Shown here: positions 15,850 to 23,038 of the stretch, one piece after another
Layout of the letters: each line of letters starts with the position of its first letter
Numbering within the stretch: the first letter of the stretch is position 1
From: Ruminococcus flavefaciens
Lineage (GTDB): Bacteria > Bacillota > Clostridia > Oscillospirales > Ruminococcaceae
DNA: 30,309 nt
Direction of reading: 5' to 3'
Assembly: GCA_002310115.1 (NCBI GenBank)
Contig: DBYI01000116.1
Coordinates: forward strand, 1 to 30,309
The notes under the pieces: model-generated
Told to the model about the DNA's origin: nothing
The model's database searches: none
Seen by the model: only the letters and a program-made list of their open reading frames with translations
Made by a program: the position numbers and the translations under genes

Positions 15850-16779
15850 TTATAGTATTTTTGTTAAATATTCCGTAGCTTTCACAACCAGCGGCAAGGT
15901 AATCACCGAAAAAATGGTTCCAGCGGCAAAAATTTCCGATGCGTATATTGAGTTCTTTCCATAACGCAGGCTCAGGAGAGTGCACATTGTTGCAGGCGGA
16001 GCGGCCGCTGCTATGAGAACTGTCATACGGACTGTCTCATCAACTCCCGTCAGCAAAGCTATTGGAACCGCCACTATCAATGGCATTATTATGAGCTTCA
16101 GAAAACATACATAGTACACTCTGTAATTTTTTAGCATTTTCATGACATTTGTACCTGCTATAGTAACACCCGATACTATCATGGCAAACGGAGTGTTTAT
16201 CTCCTTTATTAAACCGAGAGCTTCAGCTGCCGGTGCTGGCAGACGGAAACGCAGGAAAAATGTTATTATTCCGAGAAAAATAGCTATTATAGTCGGTGAA
16301 TAAAACACCTTCACCACCTGTTTGAAGCTTTTTTCTCCCGAAATAAGAATTACTCCATGCGTCCAAACTATAAGGTTGAACACCGTAATGAAAGCGGTTA
16401 GGTAAAAAACTCCCTCGTCGCCATATACCGCATTAACAAGAGGGATGCCCATAAATCCGCAGTTGGAGTACACCGCTGAAAACCTCTCTATCTCGAACTC
16501 TCTCCCTTGCTTCTTACGAACGTAGAGGTAGGAAAAAGCTATTGCTATTCCCATTGCCCCTATAGATATCACAAATGTGAGCAGCAGATTTCTTACCAGT
16601 TCTGTGCGATAATCCGTCTGATATGACATGAATATAACCACAGGATTGACTACCTGCAATACAAATTTTGACAGATCCTTGTTTGAAGATGCGCTTATGA
16701 GCTTCGTTTTCGAACATATAATTCCCACCGCAATGAGGATCAGCATTATTGTGGTTTTGTACAATATAGTTGACGCCAT
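15850..16779 (-). CDS. AEC-family (auxin efflux carrier-like) membrane transporter
   Basis: ATG 16779 begins one base after the stop of the YfhO-like gene, whose last codons supply the GGAGGG ribosome binding site, so the two are cotranscribed and coupled. The 309-aa protein is almost entirely hydrophobic, with about ten membrane helices. Family marks are the LSKFVLQVVNPVVIF block in the second helix region, YSNCGFMGIPLVNAVYGDEGVFY in the middle, and NTPFAMIVSGVTIAG and AAAPPATMCTLLSLRYG near the end. Bacterial AEC proteins export or exchange organic acids such as malate or malonate, or amino-acid-like compounds. The substrate here is unknown. Confidence 0.9.
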   Translation of the reverse strand: MASTILYKTTIMLILIAVGIICSKTKLISASSNKDLSKFVLQVVNPVVIFMSYQTDYRTELVRNLLLTFVISIGAMGIAIAFSYLYVRKKQGREFEIERFSAVYSNCGFMGIPLVNAVYGDEGVFYLTAFITVFNLIVWTHGVILISGEKSFKQVVKVFYSPTIIAIFLGIITFFLRFRLPAPAAEALGLIKEINTPFAMIVSGVTIAGTNVMKMLKNYRVYYVCFLKLIIMPLIVAVPIALLTGVDETVRMTVLIAAAAPPATMCTLLSLRYGKNSIYASEIFAAGTIFSVITLPLVVKATEYLTKIL

Positions 16780-16780
16780 T

Positions 16781-19441
16781 TTACCCTCCGACGACCAAAC
16801 TTATGATGTTTACCGCAGACCACAAAACTGGCGCGGCTATGTAACACAGAAAAACAGTTGCAATACTTAAAATGTACAACGCATACACAGCCGTTTTTCC
16901 AAATTTCTCAATTCTTCTGTCACTATTAATCGCTAAAAGCATCAGCATAACCAGAATAGCTCCTGATATACTGAGTACTGCTCCCGTTTTTAAACCTTTT
17001 GGCAGAAAGCTTAGCTTAACTTCTCCTCCGCCTTCAGGAAGTTCAACTGCCGAAAGCGCTCCGAGAGTACGAATGAGAGGGGCCTTTTCTCCGTTTACCG
17101 TACAGTTCCAGTTTTCAGACCATGCAGCAGGAATATAGAGATATCCTCCCCTGTCAGCATAAGCTGTGAGGACCCGCCCCTCAATTTCTATAGAGGCAGT
17201 ATGTGCCAAATCCACTGCTTTTTCCGACTTTTCAAGATCATACTGCCAAAGGCCGAAGGTAGTCACTTCAAAATCTTTCTTCACCCTTACTGTAACGTTA
17301 ACCTTCTCATTCTCAAAAGTTCCAAGATCAATTATACCGCTGCAAAACGAGGACGGATAACGCTCCTGATACATAGTACCGTTTACGAATATCTCTGCGG
17401 ACTCGTAATATTCCTCAGAAAGATCTGTGGAATAATTTCCGAAGATATCGAAATAAAGCTCTTTTCTGCCATCAACGTAAAGACTATAGCCTATACTGCA
17501 TTCCTTGTCGCTGAGCCGCTTCACACAGGTATTTATGCCATTTTCTGATATTTCCACATTATCGAGAACGTCAGGAGAAAGTTTCTCAGAAAGTTCCTCT
17601 GTACCAAAAAGACGCTTAGCAATGTATCCTGCAGCTTCTATCCGCTCATATTTCTCAAATTCTTCAAGCTCCGACGGGGATGTCTCTGAAATAAGTCCAC
17701 CTTTCAGAACATGAGGATCGGTATACACTGTCAATGAACTTTTGCTTTCAAACACCTCATACGCCTTGTTTTGCCCCTGAGGCCGTCCAATTATATACTT
17801 GTTTAAGAGCAACTCATCAATAAGCATTACACTTCCTACAGAGGTCGTATCGAGCCAGTATGACGAGTATCCCAGTCTCTTCATAGCATATAGGAAATCA
17901 CAGTCCGTCAGAGAGGTGTAATGTCCGAGGGAATACTTACCGAAGCCCTCTGCATAGTTGGGATAGTAATAGTTCCGCCCAGCCTTGACTCTGACGAACC
18001 CCTCGTCAGGAATTACTGAAAAAGCCTCAGCAGTACGTTTGAATCCCGCCACACTGTCAGCTATCTCGTCAACATTCACACCGAAACACACAAGACTCTC
18101 GCAAATCATGATAACTGCCATGATACTCGCTGTGAAACCACGCTTTATTCGTCCCTTGCAGTACCCTAGCAAGCAGAACAGATACGCAGCAGTTCCGAGA
18201 ATACATAAAGCTGTAAGTATAAGTCCTGCCTCATCGTTCACCCACAGATAATTGACATAGGAACTGAGTCTTCTGCGAAAAATATAGGTAGTAACCGCAG
18301 AAGCTGCGAATACAACCGCCAAAGCTGAAGCTATGACATATACCGATCTCTTTGGGGCTTCACTTCTAGACTCTGATAAAATCTCGCCGCAGGCTGAAAA
18401 AATGAGCAGCAATACTATAAAGGCATATCTGAACGGATACGCCTGATAGCTTCCAATATGAAGCAGCTTGTTGGTGGGCTCTATGAACGCTCCGACAAGG
18501 GATATCACACCACCAGCAGCAAACAGAACGGCTTTTCCAGACCTTATCCTTTTATAAAACAACAGGACAAGAACTGCTCCTGCAACAGCAAGACAGCTAC
18601 CTGAGAGAAGAGCAGTCTTGTCGAATGTATTTTCAAAGAAATACCCTCCAAAATACAGACTTACAAGGGAATTTCCTCTGCCTGATGAAGTGTACTGCAT
18701 AAATGCAGGAAGCCAGAACACGCCACTGAAAAGTGCCGCGCATATATTCGATATAATTAGTTTTACGGCTCTATCTCCCCTCTTTTCGGAGGGACAGCAA
18801 AGATAAACAGCAGCGCCCTCCAACATAGCCAGAAAAACTATAATCATGAAACTGATATAAAAGCTCAGAAGCACACACAACACAGTACACAGGGTAAAAG
18901 CCCCCCATCGTCCCTTTTCGATCAGTCTGAAAAGAGCAGTGAGCAAAAGCGGAAATACTATCATCATATCCAGCCACATATCATTCTGATAAAACATCAT
19001 CACATAACCGCTTACAGCATACATAACCGACATTAGTACACTGAATACAATGTTGAGCCGAGATATCACTCTTCGGAAATAATACTCCGTCGAAGCGGAA
19101 CAAAGTGCTATCTTCAACACAAGCAGTATATTCACAACAAATATCATTTTGTTATTATCCACTGCAAGAGTTATGAGTGAAAGCGGCGATGATACAAAGA
19201 AAAGAAACACTCCGTAGAAATTCATAAGTCCGCCACCACGTCCGAGAAACAGTGAACCATCTCCGTACGCGGTCTTTAGTTCCATGAGTAGCGGTACGTA
19301 CTGCTGATCCATGTCACACCATACAACAGAGCGTTCGCCAAAGGGATAGAAATTATGCAGCGCATAAAACGCAAGGAATATCAAAGCCGTAGCCACTCCA
19401 GCAAATAAAGGTGCAAAAGCTACTGCTTTATTATGTTTCAT
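16781..19441 (-). CDS. YfhO-family multi-pass membrane protein (putative GT-C glycosyltransferase)
   Basis: I start at ATG 19441 (GGAG at 8-nt spacing, 886 aa); an in-frame GTG at 19450 lies on top of that site. The N-terminal half has about a dozen membrane helices. The first loop holds SVVWCDMDQQYVPLL and the next holds GGGLMNFYG, typical YfhO/GT-C features where acidic residues bind a lipid-phosphate sugar. A long extracytoplasmic beta-rich region (about 480-820, with ENWNCTVNGEKAPL near its end) precedes a final membrane helix pair. B. subtilis YfhO glycosylates lipoteichoic acid; by analogy this protein may decorate a cell wall polymer from an undecaprenyl-linked sugar. The target is inference. 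It is in an operon with the AEC transporter. Confidence 0.88.
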   Translation of the reverse strand: MKHNKAVAFAPLFAGVATALIFLAFYALHNFYPFGERSVVWCDMDQQYVPLLMELKTAYGDGSLFLGRGGGLMNFYGVFLFFVSSPLSLITLAVDNNKMIFVVNILLVLKIALCSASTEYYFRRVISRLNIVFSVLMSVMYAVSGYVMMFYQNDMWLDMMIVFPLLLTALFRLIEKGRWGAFTLCTVLCVLLSFYISFMIIVFLAMLEGAAVYLCCPSEKRGDRAVKLIISNICAALFSGVFWLPAFMQYTSSGRGNSLVSLYFGGYFFENTFDKTALLSGSCLAVAGAVLVLLFYKRIRSGKAVLFAAGGVISLVGAFIEPTNKLLHIGSYQAYPFRYAFIVLLLIFSACGEILSESRSEAPKRSVYVIASALAVVFAASAVTTYIFRRRLSSYVNYLWVNDEAGLILTALCILGTAAYLFCLLGYCKGRIKRGFTASIMAVIMICESLVCFGVNVDEIADSVAGFKRTAEAFSVIPDEGFVRVKAGRNYYYPNYAEGFGKYSLGHYTSLTDCDFLYAMKRLGYSSYWLDTTSVGSVMLIDELLLNKYIIGRPQGQNKAYEVFESKSSLTVYTDPHVLKGGLISETSPSELEEFEKYERIEAAGYIAKRLFGTEELSEKLSPDVLDNVEISENGINTCVKRLSDKECSIGYSLYVDGRKELYFDIFGNYSTDLSEEYYESAEIFVNGTMYQERYPSSFCSGIIDLGTFENEKVNVTVRVKKDFEVTTFGLWQYDLEKSEKAVDLAHTASIEIEGRVLTAYADRGGYLYIPAAWSENWNCTVNGEKAPLIRTLGALSAVELPEGGGEVKLSFLPKGLKTGAVLSISGAILVMLMLLAINSDRRIEKFGKTAVYALYILSIATVFLCYIAAPVLWSAVNIISLVVGG

Positions 19442-19488
19442 ACGCTTCACTCCGTTCTTTTTAGGCTCGTCTCAAAAGCAACCAGATT

Positions 19489-19517
19489 ATTTTACCACAT
19501 TTAACACGATTAGTCAA
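19489..19517 (-). promoter_or_regulatory. Sigma-A promoter of the YfhO-AEC operon
   Basis: TTGACT (19512-19517), a 17-nt spacer and TAAAAT (19489-19494) lie on the minus strand. Confidence 0.65.
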
Positions 19518-19539
19518 CAAAAAATCAAAAGTAAAAACA

Positions 19540-19578
19540 AAAAGTCATAAATGAGCTTTTCACCCGTTCATGACTTTT
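19540..19578 (-). terminator. Second (distal) terminator behind the zinc-ribbon membrane protein gene
   Basis: AAAAGTCAT and ATGACTTTT form 9-bp arms, with partial pairing inside. On the minus strand a T-rich TTTTTGTTTTTAC follows. It sits just upstream of the YfhO promoter and would insulate it. Confidence 0.6.
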
Positions 19579-19608
19579 GAAATATTTAAATATAAAAGCA
19601 TAAAAACT

Positions 19609-19637
19609 GGGAGTGATAAAGCTGTTTTACCACTCCC
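19609..19637 (-). terminator. First terminator behind the zinc-ribbon membrane protein gene
   Basis: GGGAGTG (19609-19615) pairs with CACTCCC (19631-19637), with some inner A/T pairing, followed on the minus strand by AGTTTTTA. Confidence 0.7.
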
Positions 19638-19659
19638 CCTGATGATAGTTTTTATATTA

Positions 19660-20496
19660 TTAGCTATAATACGAAAGCTCTGAAAGCGGATGTGTGATTA
19701 TCTTCCAACCATCACCTTTGAGCTTGACTACGCATATGATATCCGTACGATGCTCCAATTCTCCGCTCTTTGACTTGTAACGCGACTTAACTTTTACCTC
19801 ATATCCCCTTGTAACGCGCATTCCGCCCTCCTCGGCATCATATTTGTCACATATGCGCTCAAAATACTGCTCAGCTAATTTGAGTTCCGACTTTTTCATT
19901 TGATTTTTGCGTGTTATCTTGTCATACTTAGGAAGAGTCTCTTTGCCGTCGAGGTCATCTATCATGTCCTCTATCATATCATTGTAACTGTCAACCATTT
20001 CATCATAGTCATCATCTTCTTTGAGTTCCTTGATTACACGCTTAGGAAGCGTGAGAGAGTACATTGTCTTTGCGCCGCGCTTTTCATAGCTGGACTTGAT
20101 ATACTTCTTTACAGCACTAGTTGAACCTCCGGACGAGCACATTGCGAAGATAAGAAAAATGAAGAGAGCAACAATAATACCTACTACAATATATGCAAGC
20201 CCCTTGTTGTTCTTAGTCTTTCCTGGAATCTTTTCTACCGCTTCGCCAGCAACAGCTTCAACCTTTTGTGCAGTTTCGAAATCATCACTCTTAATTTCAT
20301 TTATAGTATCAGAAACTACTTCTTTTACCTCCTGAACTGCCTCTGTAGCTTCACTCTTTACGCTTTCAGCTGCATTTTCGACTGTATTACTGGTATTCTT
20401 GACAGTTTCGTTTATTCCTGACTCACCTTTTGCCGCAGGACAATCACAGGAACCTCCCTCAGGTATAAGCTTCCCGCAGTATTTACAGTATGCCAT
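19660..20496 (-). CDS. Zinc-ribbon, single-pass membrane protein with C-terminal module shared with the nearby lipoprotein
   Basis: I choose ATG 20496, behind GGAGG (278 aa), over a GTG at 20511 that is part of that site. Residues 1-20 are a small zinc ribbon (CKYCG...CDCP). Residues 30-92 form a long amphipathic, Val/Ala/Glu/Lys-rich helix resembling YtxH or LEA-type repeats. One membrane helix (about 99-120) is followed by a charged outer domain of about 155 residues. That domain ends GYEVKVKS...VVKLKGDGWKII and aligns by eye along most of its length with the lipoprotein at 21713. It resembles small NTF2-like lipoprotein domains, but I cannot assign a named family. The N terminus is likely cytoplasmic. 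Function unknown. Confidence 0.78.
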   Translation of the reverse strand: MAYCKYCGKLIPEGGSCDCPAAKGESGINETVKNTSNTVENAAESVKSEATEAVQEVKEVVSDTINEIKSDDFETAQKVEAVAGEAVEKIPGKTKNNKGLAYIVVGIIVALFIFLIFAMCSSGGSTSAVKKYIKSSYEKRGAKTMYSLTLPKRVIKELKEDDDYDEMVDSYNDMIEDMIDDLDGKETLPKYDKITRKNQMKKSELKLAEQYFERICDKYDAEEGGMRVTRGYEVKVKSRYKSKSGELEHRTDIICVVKLKGDGWKIITHPLSELSYYS

Positions 20497-20534
20497 AAAC
20501 AATACCTCCACAAAGAAAAAATAATCTAATTATT

Positions 20535-20564
20535 ATTGTATCATATCAATACTTTTTATGTCAA
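20535..20564 (-). promoter_or_regulatory. Sigma-A promoter of the zinc-ribbon membrane protein gene
   Basis: A perfect TTGACA (20559-20564), an 18-nt spacer and TACAAT (20535-20540) lie on the minus strand. Confidence 0.65.
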
Positions 20565-20631
20565 GCGAAACCGCTCATCAGTAAAGAATTATGCCCGTTT
20601 TTTCATCAGATTGCACAAAGAAAAACAAAAA

Positions 20632-21126
20632 TCAAAATCTGTCAATGTTCGTTGAAAACCTTCTGAAAGCTGCAACATATACAATAGTAAGTACAGTTGC
20701 GGGGGCAAATGCAGGCGGCAGCATTGCAAAAATCTCAACTTTTCCAAGCTTTGAAACCGATGCAGATGGCTCAATAAGATTGTAAAAATGCAGAAATGGC
20801 GCATTCAGAAGCTTGTGTATTCCATAATAATTGAATGCACCATTATTTGCTGATATAAATAGTATTATCCAACTCAGTAATGGAAATATCGTAACCACAA
20901 CCGCAGAGCATACAAGTGACTTGTACCTGATATTACCACTGCTCCTTGCATCATTTTTTGCAGCTATTATAGAAAAATCCATAATTACTGCAACAAGTAT
21001 CATAACTGTGCATATCAGGCATATAATCCGTATTAATAAGCTTCCCGCTCCTGCAAATGTCATATTTATAAAAAGACTCAGGACCTCCGCAGCCGCAAGT
21101 CTCAAGACAGCTCCCGTAACTTTCAT
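20632..21126 (-). CDS. Small multi-pass membrane protein of unknown function
   Basis: ATG 21126 follows AAGGAAG; 164 aa. About four hydrophobic segments are visible (near 5-27, 30-55, 68-92 and 128-152), separated by short loops, one of them basic (KNDARSSGNIRYK). It has no motif I recognise. It may have its own promoter but none is convincing. A small plus-strand reading frame begins about 85 nt away, divergently. Function unknown. Confidence 0.65.
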   Translation of the reverse strand: MKVTGAVLRLAAAEVLSLFINMTFAGAGSLLIRIICLICTVMILVAVIMDFSIIAAKNDARSSGNIRYKSLVCSAVVVTIFPLLSWIILFISANNGAFNYYGIHKLLNAPFLHFYNLIEPSASVSKLGKVEIFAMLPPAFAPATVLTIVYVAAFRRFSTNIDRF

Positions 21127-21211
21127 TTTTCTTCCTTTTTATCATTTACAGTACAAATCTATATTGAATACCCAAAAATATAACGGGCATAATACTCACG
21201 GAGGTGAAATC

Positions 21212-21319
21212 ATGCCCGAAAAATCTGACGATGATGTTAAAATATATATCCCGAAAGATAATTCAGAAAAAGCTTCTCAGGATGAGGCTTTGCCCTTGCA
21301 GTCAGAGCAGCGTCCATAA
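21212..21319 (+). CDS. Candidate small protein (35 aa), tail-to-tail overlap with the Fur gene
   Basis: ATG 21212 lies 7 nt after GGAGG, one of the best Shine-Dalgarno sites in the window. The predicted product is acidic and hydrophilic (MPEKSDDDVKIYIPKDNSE then a Gln/Ser-rich tail). Its last 43 nt overlap the 3' end of the Fur-family gene on the other strand. A possible promoter (TTGAAT 21164, CATAAT 21188, 18-nt spacer) would start transcription almost on the Shine-Dalgarno, so the transcript start is unclear. It may be a real small gene or chance. Confidence 0.4.
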   Translation: MPEKSDDDVKIYIPKDNSEKASQDEALPLQSEQRP

Positions 21320-21699
21320 AACACCGTCTGCGAATAATCCAAGGTGAAGTCGTGCTCCTCTTCTATATGACGTGAAAGGCCTGCAAGATGTTCACAGTCA
21401 AGATGTATTAACTTGCCGCAGCCGAGACATTTAAGGTGAAAATGACTGCGGCATTGTTCTTCGTTCTCTATGTACTGATAGCAAGCGCTGGTTTTCCCGT
21501 CAAAAGCATACTTACGAACAAGTCCCTGTTCAACAAGCCTGTCTAGCTGCCTATAGATTGTCGCTACACCAACCGGAGTTCCCTCTGCGGACAGAAAAGC
21601 ACTTATTTCCTGGACATTCGTATGCTTTTCCTTGTTTTTTATTAGATATTCAAGTAGATTTTCCTTCTGCTTTGTATTATATCCTGAATCCTTTTTCAT
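21277..21699 (-). CDS. Fur-family metal-dependent regulator (Fur/Zur/PerR type)
   Basis: I choose ATG 21699, behind AGGAGAG (140 aa); the longer frame overlaps the upstream lipoprotein gene. The winged helix covers about 8-70 (NVQEISAFLSAEG...VGVATIYRQLDRLVEQGLVRKY). The C-terminal domain holds HFHLKCLGCGKLIHLDC (His86, His88, Cys91, Cys94, His99) and CSDC at 131-134, giving the four-Cys structural zinc site plus a His/Glu regulatory site (HIEEEHDF). The HFHLKCLGCGKLIHLDC block is most like Zur-type proteins, but the metal cannot be settled by eye. The gene lies 13 nt after the lipoprotein gene, likely cotranscribed from 22301-22329. Confidence 0.9.
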   Translation of the reverse strand: MKKDSGYNTKQKENLLEYLIKNKEKHTNVQEISAFLSAEGTPVGVATIYRQLDRLVEQGLVRKYAFDGKTSACYQYIENEEQCRSHFHLKCLGCGKLIHLDCEHLAGLSRHIEEEHDFTLDYSQTVFYGRCSDCKGKASS

Positions 21700-21712
21700 T
21701 TTCGCTCTCCTG

Positions 21713-22261
21713 TCAGCCTGTAATAATTTTCCATCCCTCATCATTGAGCTTTATTACGAGAACCGTATCCTTTCCGTCTGATTCGCCGTTCTTGAGATGT
21801 GAAAATGACACCTCATAGCCCTCTTTTATATTTAGCTGATCCTCTGTAAGATCAGGTGCGAACTGCTCGCTGAGCTGTATTAGATACTTCTTTATGGCCG
21901 CTCTCTGATTGTCATTTATTTCATGTGAATCCATTATTTTTTCAAATTCGAGCTTGTTGTTACCAGACTTAAAGCTTCTTTCCTGACTTTGATTGAAAGC
22001 AGAAACAAGTTCGTCATATTGTCCCGACTGTTTCATTGCATCTATTGCATAATTAGGATACATATATGCATAGAAAACCTCTCCGCCGCCAAAAGAATAC
22101 ACAGCATTAAAGCACTCCTTAATAGCATCCTCATATAATTCACTATTCTGCTGAGTTACAGCTGAGTTTTTATATATCTGTTTATAGTTTTTTGACTGAC
22201 ACCCCGTAACAGCACTGAATACGACTACCATTACTATTATAAGCGCCGCAATCCTTTCCAT
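21713..22261 (-). CDS. Lipoprotein of unknown function, paralogous to the C-terminal part of the 19660 protein
   Basis: I choose ATG 22261, behind GGAG (182 aa); the ATG at 22282 has no ribosome binding site. The signal sequence MERIAALIIVMVVVFSAVTGC ends in a lipobox, with the lipidated Cys at residue 21. The mature domain (about 30-182) has a helix pair, YDELVSAFNQS, and an end strand series GYEVSFSH...LVIKLNDEGWKIITG. The same order of elements occurs in the 19660 product (YDEMVDSYNDM, then GYEVKVKS...VVKLKGDGWKII). It looks like a small NTF2-like fold common in Gram-positive lipoproteins. It is the first gene of an operon with the Fur-family regulator, so a link to metal homeostasis is possible but unproven. 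Confidence 0.8.
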   Translation of the reverse strand: MERIAALIIVMVVVFSAVTGCQSKNYKQIYKNSAVTQQNSELYEDAIKECFNAVYSFGGGEVFYAYMYPNYAIDAMKQSGQYDELVSAFNQSQERSFKSGNNKLEFEKIMDSHEINDNQRAAIKKYLIQLSEQFAPDLTEDQLNIKEGYEVSFSHLKNGESDGKDTVLVIKLNDEGWKIITG

Positions 22262-22300
22262 GTTTATCACTCCGTAATACATTTATCTTTATCAAATCCG

Positions 22301-22329
22301 ATTATACCACTATTTATTGTCCTTGTCAA
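22301..22329 (-). promoter_or_regulatory. Consensus sigma-A promoter of the lipoprotein-fur operon
   Basis: A perfect TTGACA (22324-22329), a 17-nt spacer and a perfect TATAAT (22301-22306) lie on the minus strand. The -35 lies only 5 nt from the likely 3' end of the group II intron. Confidence 0.85.
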
Positions 22330-22412
22330 TGCCGATTGAGTAGGAGGCGGCGATGACGCCGCCGACCTCTCAGTCGAGTAGCCAAGTTGACTTTCACCAC
22401 AAGGCTCTCACG

Positions 22413-22446
22413 GATCCGTGCGTGAAGCTCTCACTTCACACGGCTC
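22413..22446 (-). ncRNA. Group II intron domain V
   Basis: The 34-nt hairpin begins GAGCCGTGTGAAGT, has a GAGA tetraloop and ends CACGCACGGATC. Length and layout match the catalytic domain V of bacterial group II introns. The 3' strand reads GGATC where GGTTC is nearly invariant, so the catalytic-triad G faces A rather than U. Confidence 0.8.
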
Positions 22447-22458
22447 TTCGTATTCCCG

Positions 22459-22596
22459 TTATGGTTTCCAACCGAGAGCCCAATGTGCAAACATGTTGGG
22501 CTCTCTTTTTGCTAACTCTTGAAGCCATGTTTTGGATTGATCGTCTTTCACCCGATTGGTTACTGCAGACGTTGCCTTTTCTGCAACACGAGACAT
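22459..22596 (-). pseudogene. Remnant of the intron-encoded reverse transcriptase/maturase (45 codons)
   Basis: An open frame from ATG 22596 encodes MSRVAEKATSAVTNRVKD... and ends REPNMFAHWALGWKP, which resembles the C terminus of group II intron maturases. It sits where the maturase gene (domain IV) is expected, just before domain V. The whole catalytic reverse transcriptase part is missing, consistent with an internal deletion. The match is by memory of family C termini only. Confidence 0.45.
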
Positions 22597-23002
22597 ACTC
22601 GAACTTATTGATTGTTCGTCCCTTCGCTCCATCTCCATTACAGAGACTTCTTCACTACTACGGACTCGGCTGACTTCTCACAGTTCGTTGTTTCTACGGC
22701 TAATGAGACCGCCTGTGAGGCCTCCCCGATTAAGGTGCACACTCTTTCCCTCCATATATATGCCGCAACTACTTGGCTACTACTAAGCTGATAGTTATCA
22801 GACTTCGCTGTTGTTTGCCAGCTTATCTATCGCAGCCCAGCCTTATATGCGATTTCTGTTCGTCAGACCAGAGGTTTGCTTACAGCTTCCTTCAGATTCC
22901 GCCTCACGACGGACACCCTTGCTGTTCGGCTATACACTTCCCACTACTATCTGGGCGTGTTCGGGACTTTCACCCGTTAGATTGTGCCCATGTCGGGCAA
23001 AC

Positions 23003-23034
23003 AAGAAAATGCCGCACAAACAAGTGCGGCAAAT
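23003..23034 (-). terminator. Terminator of the hydrolase-tex-DUF2225 operon; intron target site
   Basis: TGCCGCAC and GTGCGGCA form an 8-bp stem (23010-23031) with a 6-nt loop, then TTTTCTTG on the minus strand. The intron begins exactly after this T-tract. Confidence 0.85.
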
Positions 23035-23038
23035 AACT

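Larger units (their letters stand above)
22335..23002 (-). mobile_element. Degenerate group II intron (class C-like), ORF reduced to a remnant
   Basis: The minus strand begins GTTTGCCCGACATGGG..., matching the usual GTGCGCCC-type 5' end except at bases 2-4. A domain I-like stretch follows (CTAACGGGTGAAAGTCCCGAAC, GAGCGAAGGGACGAAC), then a 34-nt domain V at 22413-22446 and one or two domain VI-like hairpins, each ending CTACTC. The insertion site directly behind the terminator of the 23039 gene is the class C habit. No reverse transcriptase is present, only a 45-codon frame. The 3' boundary may instead lie near 22373. Several plus-strand open frames here are antisense artefacts. The intron accounts for almost all of the 776-nt gap between coding genes. 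Confidence 0.82.

Noticed and set aside
20831..21319. Long 162-codon plus frame containing the small ORF
   Set aside because: Most of it is antisense to the membrane protein at 20632-21126. Only the last 35 codons, after their own Shine-Dalgarno, are worth keeping as a candidate.
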